Below, piece by piece: positions 9,550 through 18,643 of a stretch of 64,000 nucleotides of DNA; within the stretch, counting starts at the first letter, position 1, and every line of letters starts with the position of its first letter. The stretch covers positions 124,001 to 188,000 of the forward strand of contig NZ_CANLRL010000006.1 of the NCBI RefSeq assembly GCF_947493595.1, in the 5' to 3' direction. The notes below the pieces were generated by a model. The model was not told where the DNA came from, searched no databases, and saw only the letters and a program-made list of their open reading frames with translations. The translations under genes and the position numbers were made by a program. Origin of the DNA: an uncultured Shimia sp. GTDB lineage: Bacteria > Pseudomonadota > Alphaproteobacteria > Rhodobacterales > Rhodobacteraceae.

Positions 9550-9591
9550 CCAGATGGCACAGTTCGCCAACCAGATGGCGCAATCCGCGAG
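9550..9591 (-). promoter_or_regulatory. Tandem 21-bp direct repeats, possible AraC autoregulatory operator
   Basis: Two adjoining 21-base units both begin CCAGATGGC, followed by [A/G]CA, and 16 of 21 positions agree. A spacing of exactly two helical turns is typical of AraC-family sites. They sit just upstream of the AraC-type gene. Function is inferred. Confidence 0.5.
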
Positions 9592-9736
9592 AAGATTCAA
9601 ATGAGGGGAGTAATTGTGGGTGCCAATCTTTCCAGGAAACGCGCGAACAGGACGGAAAGATCGACACCCAACGAGCAGCTCCGGTTGCGGCGTGCTGCCC
9701 TTAAGACATTTCTACCAAGGCGGCGCGGTCAAAAAC

Positions 9737-9750
9737 TTGATCTTTGTCAA
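9737..9750 (-). promoter_or_regulatory. FNR-type dyad upstream of the AraC-type gene
   Basis: TTGATCTTTGTCAA is a near-perfect FNR site in the 317-base gap between ccoP and the AraC-type gene. Measured leftward, a class II promoter centred at -41.5 would put the -10 at 9709-9714, where the minus strand reads TAGAAA. The start of transcription would be near 9702. This suggests FnrL control of the regulator with a leader of about 185 bases. The rest of the gap holds the 21-bp repeats and the ccoP terminator; I see no gene in it. Confidence 0.6.
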
Positions 9751-9777
9751 ATTGGCAAAAGAAACCTGTGGTTGGGC

Positions 9778-9811
9778 ACAAAAAAGACCGCCCCGATGTC
9801 TCGGAGCGGTC
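9778..9811 (-). terminator. Terminator after ccoP
   Basis: The minus strand reads an 11-bp stem GACCGCTCCGA/TCGGGGCGGTC with one G-T pair, a short loop, and then a run of T. It lies about 25 bases past the ccoP stop and ends the ccoNOQP transcript. Confidence 0.8.
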
Positions 9812-9834
9812 CATGGTCTCACAGTGAGAGGTAT

Positions 9835-10701
9835 TTACTCGCCGCCACCCAACTGGTGCACGTAAGCGGATACCGCACGCACTTGCGCTTCGGTCAAACG
9901 ATTGCCCCAAGACGGCATCACACCGTAGCGGCTGTAGGTGACCGTCTCCTTGATGGAGTCGTAGTCCCCACCAAACAGCCAAATCGCATCCGCCAGGTTA
10001 GGCGCCCCCTGCGACCGATCTCCGGTGCCGTCTTCCATGTGGCAAGAGGAGCATTCATCCGCAAAGACTTCCGCACCTGCCGCCACAACGGAGGCGTCTT
10101 TCGCCTCACCAGACAGCGACATCACATAGTTCACAACCGCGTCGATCTGGTCGTCTTCAAGGTAATCATCCCCAAAGGCAGGCATCTCGGAATACCGCGC
10201 ATCGTCGTCTTCCGTGTTACGGATGCCATGGTTGACCGTCAGGTAGATGTTCTCAATGTCACCGCCCCAGAGCCAGTCGTTGTCCAGCAGGTTGGGATAG
10301 CCAACCGCGCCAGCCGCACCAGAACCGTGACACTGTGCACACCAAGTTTTAAACACGGCACCGCCTGCAGATACTGCATAAGGGCCCAACTCAGGATCAG
10401 TGGTGATCTGGGTCAGCTCAGCGGCTTCCAGCTTGGCGTTGATTGGCGCCAGCTTGTCTTCGGCCGCCTGTATGTCAGCTGCAACGTTGGCACGTGTCGA
10501 CCATCCCAGAACGCCTTTGGTGGCACCAGTGATACCCGGCCATGCTGGATACGCAATGACATAGCCAATGCCCCAGATGATGGTGACGTAGAACACCCAC
10601 AGCCACCAACGCGGCATAGGATTGTCAAATTCTTCAATCCCATCCCAAACGTGGCCGGTGGTGTTTGGATCGCTGTCAAACTTTTTTGATGGCTTGCTCA
10701 T
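9835..10701 (-). CDS. ccoP: cbb3-type cytochrome c oxidase subunit III (CcoP, dihaem)
   Basis: A 288-residue membrane-anchored dihaem cytochrome c. A cytoplasmic N-terminus ([16 protein letters not shown]) precedes one transmembrane helix, and two cytochrome c domains follow with haem motifs CAQCH and CSSCH. Methionine ligands are plausible in SEMPAFG and VMPSWG. CcoP passes electrons from the bc1 complex or soluble cytochromes to CcoO. It overlaps the ccoQ stop by four bases. Confidence 0.96.
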   Translation of the reverse strand: MSKPSKKFDSDPNTTGHVWDGIEEFDNPMPRWWLWVFYVTIIWGIGYVIAYPAWPGITGATKGVLGWSTRANVAADIQAAEDKLAPINAKLEAAELTQITTDPELGPYAVSAGGAVFKTWCAQCHGSGAAGAVGYPNLLDNDWLWGGDIENIYLTVNHGIRNTEDDDARYSEMPAFGDDYLEDDQIDAVVNYVMSLSGEAKDASVVAAGAEVFADECSSCHMEDGTGDRSQGAPNLADAIWLFGGDYDSIKETVTYSRYGVMPSWGNRLTEAQVRAVSAYVHQLGGGE

Positions 10702-10883
10702 GTCCGTGCCTCCTCAGTCGTGGCCGGTTTATCTTCATGACGGAACGGAATGCTGGCCGTGTCTTGGTACTCTTTGCTGGCACCAGGGCGGAACACCCAC
10801 AGCACAATCGCAAGGAAGAACATGAACAAGAACAGAAGCATCCAGCTGTCCGCGAACTCTCGCAGGAAGGAATAGGTTTCCAT
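10698..10883 (-). CDS. ccoQ: cbb3-type cytochrome c oxidase subunit CcoQ (subunit IV)
   Basis: A 61-residue protein with one transmembrane helix ([17 protein letters not shown]) and a short cytoplasmic tail containing [10 protein letters not shown] and FRHEDKP. Both tail elements are typical of CcoQ, which stabilises the assembled cbb3 complex. Its place between ccoO and ccoP supports the call. Confidence 0.94.
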   Translation of the reverse strand: METYSFLREFADSWMLLFLFMFFLAIVLWVFRPGASKEYQDTASIPFRHEDKPATTEEART

Positions 10884-10895
10884 TAGATCCCCTCC

Positions 10896-11627
10896 TTACC
10901 GCGACGCCGCCGGGGTGAAGGTCGAGAAATCAACCAACGTGCCCAACATCTGAAGATACGCAATCATCGCGTCCATTTCGGACACACCAGGCTGCCCGTC
11001 GAAGTTACGCACATTCACGCTCACTTCGCCGTAGCGCTCCAGAAGACCGTCATAATCGCTGTCCGGATCAGCCTGCGCCATGAAGTCAGACTGGGCATTT
11101 TCCAGCATATCTTCGGTGTAAGGCACACCCACAATCGCGTTCGCTTTCATCACGTCACCGATGTACTTGCCATCGATCATCTTCTTCTCGAGGAAGCCAT
11201 ACTTCGGCATGATCGATTCAGGAACCACGGACTGCGGGTTGCGCATGTGGTCCAGATGCCAATCATCGGAGTAACGGCCACCCACACGGGCAAGGTCAGG
11301 ACCTGTCCGCTTGGAGCCCCACTGGAACGGGTGATCGTATTTGGATTCCGCTGCCAGCGAGTAGTGACCGTAGCGCTCCACCTCGTCACGCATTGGACGG
11401 ATCATCTGGCTGTGGCAGACATAGCAGCCTTCACGCAGATAGATGTCGCGTCCCGCGAGTTCGAGAGGGGTGTAGGGGCGCATGCCCTCTACATCCTCAA
11501 TGGTGTTTTCGAGCCAGAACAAAGGCGCGATTTGTACGATGCCACCGATGGTTACGACCAGGAAGCTGCAAACAAGCAGGAGGGTCGCGTTGGTCTCGAG
11601 GATCTTATGTTTGTCGAGAATAGCCAT
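10896..11627 (-). CDS. ccoO: cbb3-type cytochrome c oxidase subunit II (CcoO, monohaem)
   Basis: A 243-residue membrane-anchored cytochrome c. One N-terminal helix ([20 protein letters not shown]) is followed by [23 protein letters not shown], which holds the single CxxCH haem site. [16 protein letters not shown] and [11 protein letters not shown] carry the conserved loop and the likely Met ligand. Second subunit of the cbb3 oxidase; it follows ccoN by about 15 bases. Confidence 0.97.
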   Translation of the reverse strand: MAILDKHKILETNATLLLVCSFLVVTIGGIVQIAPLFWLENTIEDVEGMRPYTPLELAGRDIYLREGCYVCHSQMIRPMRDEVERYGHYSLAAESKYDHPFQWGSKRTGPDLARVGGRYSDDWHLDHMRNPQSVVPESIMPKYGFLEKKMIDGKYIGDVMKANAIVGVPYTEDMLENAQSDFMAQADPDSDYDGLLERYGEVSVNVRNFDGQPGVSEMDAMIAYLQMLGTLVDFSTFTPAASR

Positions 11628-11642
11628 AGCTGCCGGCCCTCC

Positions 11643-13244
11643 TTATTCAGCCGGGACTGCGACGGACAGGCTGGCTTCTTTGGCCGGTGCCTTACGTACA
11701 GTCATCCACAGGTTGTAGCACATGATGATGGAACCGGTGAGGAACATAACCCCGCCCAGACCACGCACGATGTTCATCGGTTTCTTCGCAGCCACAGTGT
11801 CGGCAAAGGAGTTCACCAGGAAGCCATTGGCATCCACTTCACGCCACATCAGGCCTTCCATGATACCGGTCACCCACATGGACGCCGCATAGAGCACGAT
11901 GCCGATGGTGGCGAGCCAGAAGTGCCAGCTCACAAGCTGCAGCGAGTACAAACGCTCACGTTTCCACAACACAGGCACCAGGAAGTAGAGACAGCCAAAG
12001 GTGATCATGCCGTTCCAACCCAACGCACCGGAGTGCACGTGACCAATGGTCCAGTCGGTGTAGTGAGACAGCGAGTTCACGGCGCGGATCGACATCATTG
12101 GACCTTCAAAGGTCGACATGCCGTAGAAACCCACCGAGATCACCATCATACGAATCACAGGGTCGGTGCGCAGCTTGTCCCAGGCACCAGACAGGGTCAT
12201 CAGACCGTTGATCATACCACCCCAAGACGGCATCCACAGCACCACGGAGAACACCATACCAAGGGTCGAGGCCCAGTCAGGCAGCGCGGTGTAGTGCAGG
12301 TGGTGCGGACCAGCCCAGATATACAGGAAGATCAGTGCCCAGAAGTGGATGATCGACAGCTTGTAAGAGAACACCGGACGTTCGGCCTGTTTCGGGATGA
12401 AGTAGTACATCATGCCCAGGAAGCCCGCGGTCAGGAAGAAGCCCACAGCGTTGTGGCCGTACCACCACTGCACCATCGCATCTTGCACACCGGCCCAGAC
12501 AATAACGGATTTGGAGCCGAAGATGGACACAGGAATGGTCAGGTTGTTGACCACGTGCAGCATCGCAACGGTGACGATAAACGCCAGGAAGAACCAGTTG
12601 GCCACATAGATGTGCGGCTCTTTCCGCTTGATCACGGTTCCGAGAAACACTGCCAAGTAAGCCACCCAAACAACGGTCAGCCACAGGTCAACATACCATT
12701 CAGGTTCCGCGTATTCCTTGGACTGCGTACCGCCCAGAAGGTAGCCTGTCGCTGCCAGAACGATAAAAAGCTGGTAGCCCCAGAAGACAAACCAACCAAG
12801 ATTGCCCCCCCACAGCCGCGCCGCGCTGGTGCGCTGCACAACGTAAAAGGACGTCGCGATCAGCGCGTTACCGCCAAACGCAAAAATCACCGCCGAAGTG
12901 TGCAGCGGGCGCAAACGACCAAAGTTGGCGTAACCCTGTGCCCACTCAAAGTTGAGCACCGGGAAGGCCAGCTGGAACGCGATAAACACCCCTGCCAGAA
13001 ACCCAACGACCCCCCAAAAAGCGGTTGCGATCACGCCGTAGCGGATCACGTCATCCATATATTCATCCTGCGCATGCACCGTGACGGTGCCCATGCCACG
13101 CAGGACCCAAATAAACAGCCCAAAGGACACGCCCGAAATAATCAGGGCGTGTACCATATAAGCTAAATCACGCGCATAGTTGGCCGCTATCAACGCAAAA
13201 AACGTGATGAGGCCTAGCGCGATCAGCTTGAAGTAATTTACCAT
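11643..13244 (-). CDS. ccoN: cbb3-type cytochrome c oxidase catalytic subunit I (CcoN)
   Basis: A 533-residue haem-copper oxidase subunit of the C family with about twelve transmembrane helices. The CuB ligand motif [18 protein letters not shown], the PHHLHYT histidine pair and [11 protein letters not shown] are all present. It reduces oxygen at high affinity and pumps protons. It is the first gene of ccoNOQP, with an FNR dyad 94 bases upstream of its start. Confidence 0.98.
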   Translation of the reverse strand: MVNYFKLIALGLITFFALIAANYARDLAYMVHALIISGVSFGLFIWVLRGMGTVTVHAQDEYMDDVIRYGVIATAFWGVVGFLAGVFIAFQLAFPVLNFEWAQGYANFGRLRPLHTSAVIFAFGGNALIATSFYVVQRTSAARLWGGNLGWFVFWGYQLFIVLAATGYLLGGTQSKEYAEPEWYVDLWLTVVWVAYLAVFLGTVIKRKEPHIYVANWFFLAFIVTVAMLHVVNNLTIPVSIFGSKSVIVWAGVQDAMVQWWYGHNAVGFFLTAGFLGMMYYFIPKQAERPVFSYKLSIIHFWALIFLYIWAGPHHLHYTALPDWASTLGMVFSVVLWMPSWGGMINGLMTLSGAWDKLRTDPVIRMMVISVGFYGMSTFEGPMMSIRAVNSLSHYTDWTIGHVHSGALGWNGMITFGCLYFLVPVLWKRERLYSLQLVSWHFWLATIGIVLYAASMWVTGIMEGLMWREVDANGFLVNSFADTVAAKKPMNIVRGLGGVMFLTGSIIMCYNLWMTVRKAPAKEASLSVAVPAE

Positions 13245-13337
13245 TTCGCGTCCCTTCGTCTTGCCCTGCCCGATTCTTCTCCGGGCTTGGGGCGGATTTG
13301 ACCAATCGTCTTTTGCAGGTGCAGCGAAACTTTCGCT

Positions 13338-13351
13338 TTGATCTGGGTCAA
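13338..13351. promoter_or_regulatory. FNR-type dyad between ccoN and the universal stress protein gene
   Basis: TTGATCTGGGTCAA is identical to the site at 15170-15183. It lies 94 bases before ccoN on one side and 114 before the universal stress protein on the other, so it may serve both divergent genes. Activation of ccoNOQP by FnrL is the known pattern in relatives. Confidence 0.8.
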
Positions 13352-13464
13352 GGAAACTGACGGAGATCTCTGTCTGTATCTACTTCAAGAGAAACGGCTT
13401 TATCTACACCTACAAAGAAAAGTCGTATGCAATTTACACCTTTCCATAACACGGGTGAGTGACA

Positions 13465-14304
13465 ATGAACTACAAATCTTTGCTGTGCGTTCTGACGGAC
13501 TCTGACTTCACGGCTGCGCCTTTGGCGCAGGCAATTGCCCTGGCGGAAGCTCAAGATGCGCATCTGGATGTGTTGGCGCTTGGGGTTGATCGTTCGCAAA
13601 CAGGCTACTTCTATGCGGGTGCCGACGCGCTTTTGATGCAGGAAATGCTCAAACGCGCCCATGAAGAGGCAGACGCTATCAAAGTGGCGGCAGAGGCTGC
13701 TTTGTCCAACACGGACATCCGCTGGGCCTGCGATACCGGCGTCACACAGATTGCCGACCTGGGGCGACATGTGGCCGCACGCTCGCGTTTCTCCGACCTT
13801 GTCGTCCTGCCAAAGCCCTACGGCAAGAATCAAGGCACTGAGCTCGAACCCACTTTGGAAGCGGCCTTGTTTGAAGGTCAGGCCCCGGTCCTGATGGTGC
13901 CTGAAACCGCAGCGCCCATTGCGACCCCCAAAACCATTTCTATTGGCTGGAACGAAAGCGCTGAGGCGCTGGTTGCCACCCGCGCGGCGCTGCCGTTCCT
14001 GAAAGCGGCAGATCTGGTGCATGTGGTGGTGATTGATCCCCCCACCCACGGCCCAAACCGCTCTGATCCCGGCGGGCTAATCTCGCAATTTCTGTCGCGC
14101 CATGGCGTGCGTGTCGAGGTTGACGTGCTGTCCAAAACCCAGCCCCGCGTCTCTGACGTGCTGCTGCGCCACGCCACCGACACCAAGACCGATATGATTG
14201 TAATGGGCGCCTACGGCCATTCGCGGTTCCGCGAAGCCATCTTGGGCGGTGCCACCCGCAACATGCTGGAACAAGCCGATATTCCGGTGTTCCTGTCGCA
14301 CTAA
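13465..14304 (+). CDS. Tandem-domain universal stress protein
   Basis: About 279 residues made of two UspA-like domains. The first starts NYKSLLCVLTDSDFTAAPLAQAI; the second ends in the usual ATP-binding pattern MGAYGHSRFREAILGGATRNML (G-2x-G-9x-G-S/T type). A GTG at 13459 is an alternative start two codons earlier. Location divergent from ccoN with a shared FNR dyad, and convergent with fnrL, suggests induction under low oxygen, as seen for Usp genes in related bacteria. Confidence 0.9.
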   Translation: MNYKSLLCVLTDSDFTAAPLAQAIALAEAQDAHLDVLALGVDRSQTGYFYAGADALLMQEMLKRAHEEADAIKVAAEAALSNTDIRWACDTGVTQIADLGRHVAARSRFSDLVVLPKPYGKNQGTELEPTLEAALFEGQAPVLMVPETAAPIATPKTISIGWNESAEALVATRAALPFLKAADLVHVVVIDPPTHGPNRSDPGGLISQFLSRHGVRVEVDVLSKTQPRVSDVLLRHATDTKTDMIVMGAYGHSRFREAILGGATRNMLEQADIPVFLSH

Positions 14305-14313
14305 TCAAACCCA

Positions 14314-14386
14314 TTTTGCCAGCCGATGTGTCGTGGGACACGCATCGGCTTGGCAAAACAAAAGGCGGGGACTACCCCGCCTTTTT
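14314..14386. terminator. Double hairpin terminator between usp and fnrL
   Basis: A long imperfect hairpin (TTTTGCCA...GGCAAAA, 14314-14358) is followed at once by a perfect stem AAAGGCGGGG-ACTA-CCCCGCCTTTTT (14361-14386). The second is flanked by A and T runs, so it can end both converging transcripts. Confidence 0.85.
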
Positions 14387-14409
14387 CTATGTCTGAATGT
14401 GCGCTGTCC

Positions 14410-15150
14410 TTAGGCCATCATCCCACCGTCGGCGTCATCACCTGCCTCGTCCATCAGGCGCTCAAAGCTGGGCACCGTCACGTGGCGTTTGCCTTGCAGC
14501 TCGATCACCCCGTCCCGCTTGAGCGCAGACATCTGGCGGCTCACGGTTTCAAGCGTCAACCCAAGGTAGTCGGCCATCGCTTCGCGGGTCAGCGGCAGAT
14601 CAAACACAATCTTGCCAATGGTGCCTTCCAGTTTCAGCGAGGCATCCCGACGCCCGATGATCGACAGCAGGCTGGCAATTTTCTCCCGCGCTGTCTTGCG
14701 GCCAAGCACCAACATCCACTCGCGCGCAGCGTCCAATTCATCCAGCGTCATTTCCAGCAACCGCTGCGCCACATGAGGTGTTTCCACCATCATGGCCTCA
14801 AACGGTTTGCGTCGGAAGCAGCACATCACCAGATCCGTGGTCGCAACCACGTCATAAGACGCGGTTTCCCGTCCCGGTCGACCAACAAAATCACTGGGCA
14901 GCAAGAGGCCCACCATCTGTGTCCGGCCGTCTTCCATCGTTTGCGTCAACGAGGCGATTCCTGACACGACAGAGCCCACAAACTCCATGCGGTCGCCGGA
15001 CCAGATCACAGTCTGGCCTGCTTCAAAGCTGCGGTAGTATTTGATTCCATCCAAGGTCTCGAGTTCGTCCGCATCACAGCGCGCGCACACAGCACGGTGT
15101 TTGATCGGGCAACTTTCGCAGCCAATTGTAAGGTCCAATGTCTCGTTCAT
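14410..15150 (-). CDS. fnrL: Anaerobic/microaerobic regulator FnrL (Crp/Fnr family)
   Basis: A 246-residue Fnr-type activator. The N-terminus carries cysteines at 11, 14, 22 and 25 (CESCPIKHRAVCARC), which supply most 4Fe-4S ligands; another candidate lies in VMCCFRRK. The cNMP-like beta roll, dimer helix (MTLDELDAAREWMLVLGRKTAREK) and helix-turn-helix (REAMADYLGLTLETVSRQMSALK) follow, with ETVSR in the recognition helix as in Fnr. A TTG at 15183 is in frame but lies inside the FNR dyad, so ATG 15150 is chosen. It should control the cco genes, hemN and itself. Confidence 0.95.
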   Translation of the reverse strand: MNETLDLTIGCESCPIKHRAVCARCDADELETLDGIKYYRSFEAGQTVIWSGDRMEFVGSVVSGIASLTQTMEDGRTQMVGLLLPSDFVGRPGRETASYDVVATTDLVMCCFRRKPFEAMMVETPHVAQRLLEMTLDELDAAREWMLVLGRKTAREKIASLLSIIGRRDASLKLEGTIGKIVFDLPLTREAMADYLGLTLETVSRQMSALKRDGVIELQGKRHVTVPSFERLMDEAGDDADGGMMA

Positions 15151-15169
15151 AACCTGTTCATACCTAGAC

Positions 15170-15183
15170 TTGATCTGGGTCAA
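15170..15183. promoter_or_regulatory. FNR-type dyad in the 56-base fnrL-hemN gap
   Basis: TTGATCTGGGTCAA lies between the two divergent starts. Its centre (15176.5) is 41.5 bases from 15218, and the plus strand reads TATGAG at 15206-15211, a fair -10. It therefore looks like a class II activation site for hemN. Toward fnrL the same spacing would fall inside the coding region, so there it more likely represses. Confidence 0.75.
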
Positions 15184-15206
15184 GGGTTCGCATTTCCCAT
15201 TTCTCT

Positions 15207-16574
15207 ATGAGTACGCTCATGGAACAGGAAAAACAATTGGCCAAACTCGGACTGTTTGACGCGAAAGTTCCGCGTTACACAAGCTATCCGACAGCCCCGC
15301 ACTTTAACAACGACGTGACGCCAGACACTTATAAGGCGTGGATTGAAGCGATTCCAACCGGTTCGCAAGTCTCACTTTACGTGCATGTGCCGTTTTGTCG
15401 CCGCCTCTGCTGGTTCTGCGCCTGCCGCACCCAAGGCACGTCCACGCTCTCTCCGGTTGCCGCGTATGTGGAGACGTTGAAGGACGAACTCAAAATTCTA
15501 AAGGCGTCACTGCCTAAAGACGTCACACTCTCTCGTTTGCATTGGGGTGGCGGCACGCCAACCCTGCTTGACCCTGGCATGATGGAAGACTTGGCTGGCG
15601 CCATCTTCGACGTCGCGCCCATGGCAGCGGACGGTGAGTTCTCGGTTGAGATTGATCCAAATGAGATCGACGACGCGCGTCTGGCTGTACTTGCCAAAGC
15701 AGGCATGAACCGCGCCTCCATTGGCGTGCAGGATTTTGACGACGAAATCCAAAAAACCATTGGCCGTATTCAAGGCTATGACATCACCCGCGATGCGGTT
15801 GAGATGATCCGCGCACATGGCGTGAAAAGCGTAAACGCCGATATTCTCTTCGGCCTGCCACATCAGACCCAGGCCCGCATCACTGAAAGCGTCCAGAAAC
15901 TCCTGTCGCTCTCCCCCGATCGCGTGGCGCTTTATGGCTATGCCCACGTGCCATGGATGGCCAAGCGGCAACAAATGATCCCGTCAGACGCGCTGCCAAC
16001 CCCACAAGAACGCCTCGCGCTCTATGAAACCGCGCGCAAGCTCTTCCTCTGGGACGACTACGACGAAATTGGCATCGACCACTTCGCCACCAAATCAGAC
16101 GGCCTGTCCGTGGCCCAACGCAATGGCACACTGCGCCGTAACTTCCAGGGCTACACCGACGACACGGCTGACGTGTTGCTTGCGGTTGGTGCGTCGTCCA
16201 TCGCGCGCTTCCCGCAAGGGTTCGCACAAAACGCGCCGGCCACCTCGGCTCACACTGGCGCGATCCGTGAAGGACGTTTCTCTACCTCTCGTGGCCACAC
16301 CTTCACCGACGATGACCGCCTGCGTGGCCGCCTGATCGAAGCTCTGATGTGTGACTTCCGCATTGATGCGGATGAGATTGTTAACCGTTTTGACATCACC
16401 CGCGCCGAGCTCAATGAGATGTTCTCCAAAGTCACGGCAGAATTTCCAGACGTGCTGGCACTGGAAAGCGGCGCTTTGGTCATCCCGGAGGCAACACGCC
16501 CGCTGACCCGCATCATTGCGCGCGCGTTTGACGCCTATGACATGAGCAAAGCTCAACACAGCGCGGCAATCTGA
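15207..16574 (+). CDS. hemN: Oxygen-independent coproporphyrinogen III oxidase
   Basis: A 455-residue radical SAM enzyme that decarboxylates coproporphyrinogen III to protoporphyrinogen IX without oxygen. VPRYTSYPTAPHF is the HemN opening, and the 4Fe-4S motif is CRRLCWFCAC (Cys64, 68, 71 and the extra Cys73). LHWGGGTPTLL, EIDPNEID and the C-terminal HemN domain follow. Neither ATG 15207 nor ATG 15219 (fifth codon) has a Shine-Dalgarno sequence. The FNR site geometry places transcription start at about 15218, which favours 15219 and a leaderless message. Confidence 0.96.
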   Translation: MSTLMEQEKQLAKLGLFDAKVPRYTSYPTAPHFNNDVTPDTYKAWIEAIPTGSQVSLYVHVPFCRRLCWFCACRTQGTSTLSPVAAYVETLKDELKILKASLPKDVTLSRLHWGGGTPTLLDPGMMEDLAGAIFDVAPMAADGEFSVEIDPNEIDDARLAVLAKAGMNRASIGVQDFDDEIQKTIGRIQGYDITRDAVEMIRAHGVKSVNADILFGLPHQTQARITESVQKLLSLSPDRVALYGYAHVPWMAKRQQMIPSDALPTPQERLALYETARKLFLWDDYDEIGIDHFATKSDGLSVAQRNGTLRRNFQGYTDDTADVLLAVGASSIARFPQGFAQNAPATSAHTGAIREGRFSTSRGHTFTDDDRLRGRLIEALMCDFRIDADEIVNRFDITRAELNEMFSKVTAEFPDVLALESGALVIPEATRPLTRIIARAFDAYDMSKAQHSAAI

Positions 16575-16597
16575 TCTCTCCGACCTATTAAGACAAA

Positions 16598-16625
16598 AAG
16601 GCCGGCCCCCTGGGCTGGCCTATTT
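16598..16625 (+). terminator. Terminator after hemN
   Basis: AAAAAGGCCGGCCC-CCTG-GGCTGGCCTATTTT forms a GC-rich stem with A and T flanks about 25 bases past the hemN stop. The converging acetyltransferase gene ends inside it at 16620, so the element probably serves both. Confidence 0.7.
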
Positions 16626-17066
16626 TGGTTCTGGCACCCACTGGTAACACGTGTCGAACTCTTCTTGGGTCGTTACCTCAAACCCATGCAGGCGGTAGAA
16701 TTTGTTGGCCGGGCTCCCATTAAGCGCCATCAACCGCACTGGCAGGTCACGCTCCGACGCATCACGCAAAATCCATTGCAGGATCATACTCCCGATCCCA
16801 CGCCCTTGCTCCTCAGGCGCGATATAGAAATGATCGAGGTACAGGTGGTCCTCGCAGTCGCGCAGCTCAAAAAAACCCAGCAATTGTTTGCCGGAAAATA
16901 CCAACGTGGTGTCTTCGGGCACAAACGTGTCCAAAAACCGCCGCCGCGCCCGCTCCTGATTGAACCGACCCACAGCTTCAAGACTTGGCCGCATCGCCTT
17001 CACACGAAGGTTGGCCAATCGCTTTGCATCAGTTGGCTTGGCAGCATCAAAACGAAGACTGGTCAC
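16620..17066 (-). CDS. GNAT family N-acetyltransferase
   Basis: A 148-residue acetyltransferase. The acetyl-CoA loop is EEQGRGIGSMILQWI, matching Q/RxxGxG/A, preceded by HLYLDHFYIAPE and followed by LMALNGSPANKFYRLHGFEV. Its ATG overlaps the yejF stop by four bases, so it is the last gene of the peptide importer operon. The substrate is unknown. An N-acetyltransferase paired with a Yej-type importer recalls the acetylases that detoxify processed microcin C, but this is inference. Confidence 0.85.
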   Translation of the reverse strand: MTSLRFDAAKPTDAKRLANLRVKAMRPSLEAVGRFNQERARRRFLDTFVPEDTTLVFSGKQLLGFFELRDCEDHLYLDHFYIAPEEQGRGIGSMILQWILRDASERDLPVRLMALNGSPANKFYRLHGFEVTTQEEFDTCYQWVPEPK

Positions 17067-18643
17067 CCTGGGGCCGCCGCCAGCAATTCACGTGTGTAAT
17101 CGGTCTGTGGGTTGTCAAACAGCGCCTCAGAGTCACCATGCTCCACCACATCCCCCGCCTTCATCACCATGATTTTGTGGCTCATCGCCCGCACCACATG
17201 CAGATCATGGCTGATGAACAGATAGGCCAACCCATATTTTTTCTGCAAGTTCCGCAGCAGGTCCACAATCTGCACCTGCACCGTCATATCGAGCGCCGAC
17301 GTCGGCTCATCCAGCACAACCAGCTTGGGCCGCAAGATCATCGCCCGCGCAATGGCAATCCGCTGCCGCTGACCTCCGGAAAACTCATGCGGGTAGCGAT
17401 CCATCGCCGCCGGATCGAGGCCCACCTCAACCATAACCTCGCCAACCAGCGTACGCGTGTCGCGCCCATCCGGGTTGCCATGCACACCAAGCCCTTCGGA
17501 GATGATCTGTTCACAGGTCATACGTGGGCTCAGGCTGCCAAACGGGTCTTGAAACACAATCTGCATGTCCTTGCGCAACGCTCGCAACTCTTTGGTGCTC
17601 CACTGCCGCACATCATGGCCGTCGAAGGTGATTTTGCCCTCACTGCCAATCAACCGCATGATCGCCAAGGCCAGCGTGGTCTTGCCGGAGCCACTTTCCC
17701 CCACAATGCCCAAGGTCTCCCCCGCCCGCACGGACAGGCTGGAATCATTCACCGCTTTCACATGGCCAACCGTTCGCTTGAGCAATCCCTGCTGGATCGG
17801 GAACCACACCCGCAAGTTCTCAGTCGACACCATTTCTTCGGCGTTGCTTTCCACCGGCTCAGGAATGCCGCTTGCCTGCGCACTCAACAGAAGCTGCGTG
17901 TAAGGATGCTGCGGATTGTCGAAAATCTCGGACACCGGTCCGGCTTCAACAATCTCGCCATCCTTCATGACGCACACTTTGTCGGCAATCCGCCGCACCA
18001 CGCCAAGATCATGGGTGATGAATAACAACCCCATGCCTTCGCTGGCCTTCAACTCCGCAAGCAGCTCCAAAATCTGCGCCTGAATGGTCACGTCCAGCGC
18101 CGTCGTTGGCTCATCGGCAATCAGGATGTCCGGCTTGTTGGCCAGCGCCATAGCAATCATCACCCGCTGCCGCTGCCCACCGGACAGCTGGTGGGGATAA
18201 GAGCTCAACCGTTGTTCTGCATCACGCAGCCCAACCTTCTCCAGCAACTCCAACACCCGCGCACGCGCCTTATCACCAGTTACCCCTTGGTGCAGCGCCA
18301 GGCTTTCCGCCAGTTGCTTATCGATGGTGTGCAACGGGTTTAACGAGGTCATCGGCTCCTGAAAGATAAAGCTGATGTCGTTGCCGCGCACCTTGCGCAG
18401 CAGCTTACCCGATGCGCCAACCATCTGTTGACCGTCATAGGTCACCGAGCCCGCAACCTCTGCGCTCTCCGGCAACAAAGACACGGTAGACAAGGCTGTG
18501 ACCGACTTGCCGGACCCGGACTCGCCTACCAACGCCACGGTCTCACCGCGATCCACGGTGAAGGACACGCCTTTCACGGCTTCAACCCGCTCTCCGTCCT
18601 GCCGGAATGCCACGCGTAGGCCTTTGACCTCCAAAACGCTCAT
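17063..18643 (-). CDS. yejF: Dual ATPase subunit of a YejABEF-type peptide ABC importer
   Basis: A 526-residue protein with two ABC ATPase domains in one chain, as in YejF. Walker A motifs are [13 protein letters not shown] and [13 protein letters not shown], signatures are [12 protein letters not shown] and [12 protein letters not shown], and each half has a Walker B ending in DEPTTALD or DEPTSALD. Linkers with [11 protein letters not shown] and [11 protein letters not shown] are typical of oligopeptide ATPases. It energises import through YejB and YejE and overlaps both neighbours by four bases. Confidence 0.93.
   Translation of the reverse strand: MSVLEVKGLRVAFRQDGERVEAVKGVSFTVDRGETVALVGESGSGKSVTALSTVSLLPESAEVAGSVTYDGQQMVGASGKLLRKVRGNDISFIFQEPMTSLNPLHTIDKQLAESLALHQGVTGDKARARVLELLEKVGLRDAEQRLSSYPHQLSGGQRQRVMIAMALANKPDILIADEPTTALDVTIQAQILELLAELKASEGMGLLFITHDLGVVRRIADKVCVMKDGEIVEAGPVSEIFDNPQHPYTQLLLSAQASGIPEPVESNAEEMVSTENLRVWFPIQQGLLKRTVGHVKAVNDSSLSVRAGETLGIVGESGSGKTTLALAIMRLIGSEGKITFDGHDVRQWSTKELRALRKDMQIVFQDPFGSLSPRMTCEQIISEGLGVHGNPDGRDTRTLVGEVMVEVGLDPAAMDRYPHEFSGGQRQRIAIARAMILRPKLVVLDEPTSALDMTVQVQIVDLLRNLQKKYGLAYLFISHDLHVVRAMSHKIMVMKAGDVVEHGDSEALFDNPQTDYTRELLAAAPG

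Noticed and set aside
11247-13166. Long plus-strand frame of over 600 codons opposite ccoN and ccoO
   Set aside because: Its product is rich in His, Gln and Arg, a typical mirror of membrane protein codons, and both opposing genes are certain.
15151-15183. TTG start for fnrL that would add 11 residues
   Set aside because: The TTG is part of the FNR dyad itself, and Fnr proteins normally have the first cysteine close to the N-terminus, as with ATG 15150.
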